64,000 bases of DNA. Origin: Lampris incognitus. Lineage: Eukaryota; Chordata; Actinopteri; Lampriformes; Lampridae. Under the pieces are notes generated by a model that did not search any database, was not told where the DNA came from, and saw only the letters and a list, made by a program, of their open reading frames with translations. A program made the translations under genes and the position numbers. This document shows, one piece after another, positions 62,301 through 64,000 of the stretch. The stretch's first letter is position 1. Each line of letters opens with the position of its first letter. The DNA is taken from positions 27,006,224 to 27,070,223 of the forward strand of contig NC_079214.1 in assembly GCF_029633865.1 (NCBI RefSeq). Direction: 5' to 3'.

Positions 62301-63073
62301 CAATCAGCTCATCACTCAGTGAACATCCAGTAGACTAACGCTCTCATTTTCCAACTTCCGTATTGCACTGTCAAATTGTTAGAAAGGCTCCATTCACAAA
62401 GCTGATGATTGACAGATCTTGGCCCGCCCCAAAGACCAGAATCATTGTGGGGCTAGCCTCCCAACGGAGATGAGAGAAAGTTTGCTACTAACCTAGCAAT
62501 ATTACGTTTACAGTCTAATATTACGAGAAGACGATCTAAGTTGGAGTTTGTTTTTTTATCTATGCATGTGCGTCCATGAGGATATGTAAGCCCCCCCCCT
62601 TGTCCTTAGTGCACAACAGTGACTTATTATTTGCTGAGATAACGTTAGCCTATTTTACATTGTTTAGATTAGCTGTAAGTGTCCGCTAGCAACGGAACCG
62701 TTAGCCTCCTTTCGCCACAATATTTAGCTAGATCGTTTAGGACACGTTATGAATGTGTTATGGATCCTAGCCTATCGGGCCCGTCATTGATGTATTTGTT
62801 ATGAGCGTTATTCTCTTTGTGTATGAGCTACATGTTTGGTTAGCTAGACTATATACTGAGCTAGACTATGTATACTTTCAGATCATCTGTTGTCGTCAGC
62901 TATAGTCTAATAACGTTATAGCCTGATGTTTGACTTTGACTTGAATGTTAGATCTGTTCGTTTACTAATGGTAATATGATTTGTAATGTGTTACAGACCA
63001 CACAACATGTTAATAATTGCGAGACCAGTGAGGAATGCCCATGCCTTTGTGCCTTGGAATAAACTATAATCTA
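62301..63073. other. Intergenic, no recognised feature
   Basis: About 770 bp, including a C-run (62592-62600) and several gttagc words. No coding sequence or known element. Confidence 0.4.
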
Positions 63074-64000
63074 CAAACCCCAATTCCAGTGAAGTTGGGA
63101 TGTCGTGTAAAACATAAATAAAAACAGAATACAATGAGTTGCAAATGCTTTTCGACCTATATTCTGTTGAATACACTACAAAGACAAGATATTTAATGTT
63201 CAAACTAATAAACTTTATTGTTTTTTTGCAAATATTCACTCATTTTGAATTTGATGCCTGCAACACGTTCCAAAAAAAAACTGGGACAGGGGCATGTTTA
63301 CCACTGTGTTACATCACCTTTCCTTTTCACAACACTCAATAAGCATTTGGGAACTGAGGACACTAATTGTTGAAGCTTTGTAGGTGGAATTCTTACCCAT
63401 TCTTGCTTGATGTACGACTTCAGTTGCTCAACAGTCCGGGGTCTCCGTTGTCGTATTTTGCGCTTCATGATGCGCCACACATTTTCAATGGGAGACAGGT
63501 CTGGGCTGCAGGCAGGCCAGTCTAGTACCCACACTCTTTTACTACGAAGCCACGCTGTTGTAACACATGCAGAATGCGGCTTGGCATGGTCTTGCTGAAA
63601 TAAGCAGGGACGTCCCTGAAAAAGACGTCGCTTGGATGGCAGCATATGTTGCTCCAAAACCTGTATGTACCTTTCAGCATTAATGGTGCCTTCACAGATG
63701 TGCAAGTTACCCATCCCATGAGCACTAACATACCCCCATACCATCACAGATGTTGGCTTTTGAACTTTGCACTAATAGCAATCTGGATGGTCCTTTTCCT
63801 CTTTAGCCCGGAGGACACGACGTCCATGATTTCCAAAAACAATTTGAAATGTTGACTCGTCAGACCACAGCACACTTTTCCACTTTGCGTCAGTCCATCT
63901 CAGATGAGCTCGGGCACAGAGAAGCCAGCGGCGTTTTTGGGTGTTGTTGATATATGGCTTTCGCTTTGCATGGTAGAGTTTTAACTTGTACTTGTAGATG
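63074..64000 (-). mobile_element. Tc1/mariner DNA transposon, runs off the right edge
   Basis: The left terminal repeat begins acaaaccccaattccagtga after a TA target at 63072-63073, and the transposase lies on the minus strand. Only the left end and the 3' two thirds of the gene are inside the window. The sequence matches a common teleost Tc1-type family by its ends and transposase. Confidence 0.88.
63298..63990 (-). pseudogene. Tc1 transposase, partial
   Basis: Catalytic domain with WSDEST (first Asp, about 63865), FQQDHAKPHSA (second Asp, Asn-to-His next to it), and DWPACSPDLSPIENVWRIMK with the Glu of DD34E. The C-terminus ends GDVTQW, stop near 63298. An in-frame stop (63772-63774, element strand TAG) interrupts the frame upstream of MVWGYVSAHGMGNLHICEGT. 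The N-terminal DNA-binding domain would lie beyond the window. Not functional as it stands. Confidence 0.85.

Overview
This is animal nuclear DNA, almost certainly from a ray-finned (teleost) fish. It holds one spliced vertebrate gene of the SLC27 fatty-acid-transporter/acyl-CoA-synthetase family, embedded in a dense nest of transposable elements typical of teleosts: L2, RTE and R2-like LINEs, tRNA-derived SINEs, Penelope, Ty1/copia, many Ty3/gypsy elements, hAT and Tc1. I see no bacterial operon, CRISPR array or cellular RNA gene. THE HOST GENE: slc27a2 lies on the + strand from 11492 to 41469. I could place ten exons with GT..AG introns that keep one open frame of 619 residues. It looks intact and functional. 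Intron 3 has grown to about 17 kb by nested insertions, intron 5 (2.7 kb) holds an R2-like LINE, and exon 2 has a (CT)n microsatellite as its polypyrimidine tract. LAYOUT: 88-690, a TAGC-rich dispersed repeat whose inverted partner is at 60045-60615. 691-6821, a decayed minus-strand Ty1/copia element, itself hit by a solo LTR (851-1572) and an L2 LINE fragment (2127-2670). 6822-9378, a truncated minus-strand gypsy relic (F) with an unidentified 565-bp insert. 9485-11491, mostly unassigned sequence upstream of the gene. Intron 1, LINE, SINE and Penelope fragments. Intron 3, LTR element G (15633-22575) with gypsy D inside its right LTR, then a LINE, then gypsy E (24434-30227) carrying a hAT element inside gag, then smaller relics and a SINE. 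Intron 4, an L2 LINE interrupted by a second hAT. 41760-43640, downstream LINE and SINE fragments. 43649-59755, gypsy A, split by an inverted-repeat foldback element, which is in turn split by LTR element B (43950-49264), and by LTR element C (51587-56649). 59756-64000, the second copy of the TAGC repeat, a hAT relic and the start of a Tc1 element that runs off the window. HOW THE PIECES RELATE: the nesting gives a relative order of insertion: copia, F, G and A are old; D, E, the foldback and the hATs are later; C (LTRs differ at 4 of 874 positions by eye) and B (no difference seen over 530 bp) are the most recent. The striking point is that the youngest insertions cannot have moved unaided. 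B keeps a long open Gag-protease-RT frame but lacks RNase H and integrase. C keeps Gag, protease and most of integrase but lacks RT and RNase H, with a tRNA-like segment at the break. D has lost the RT catalytic segment. These look like non-autonomous LTR retrotransposons mobilised in trans. All family calls are by eye from motifs; no searches were run.
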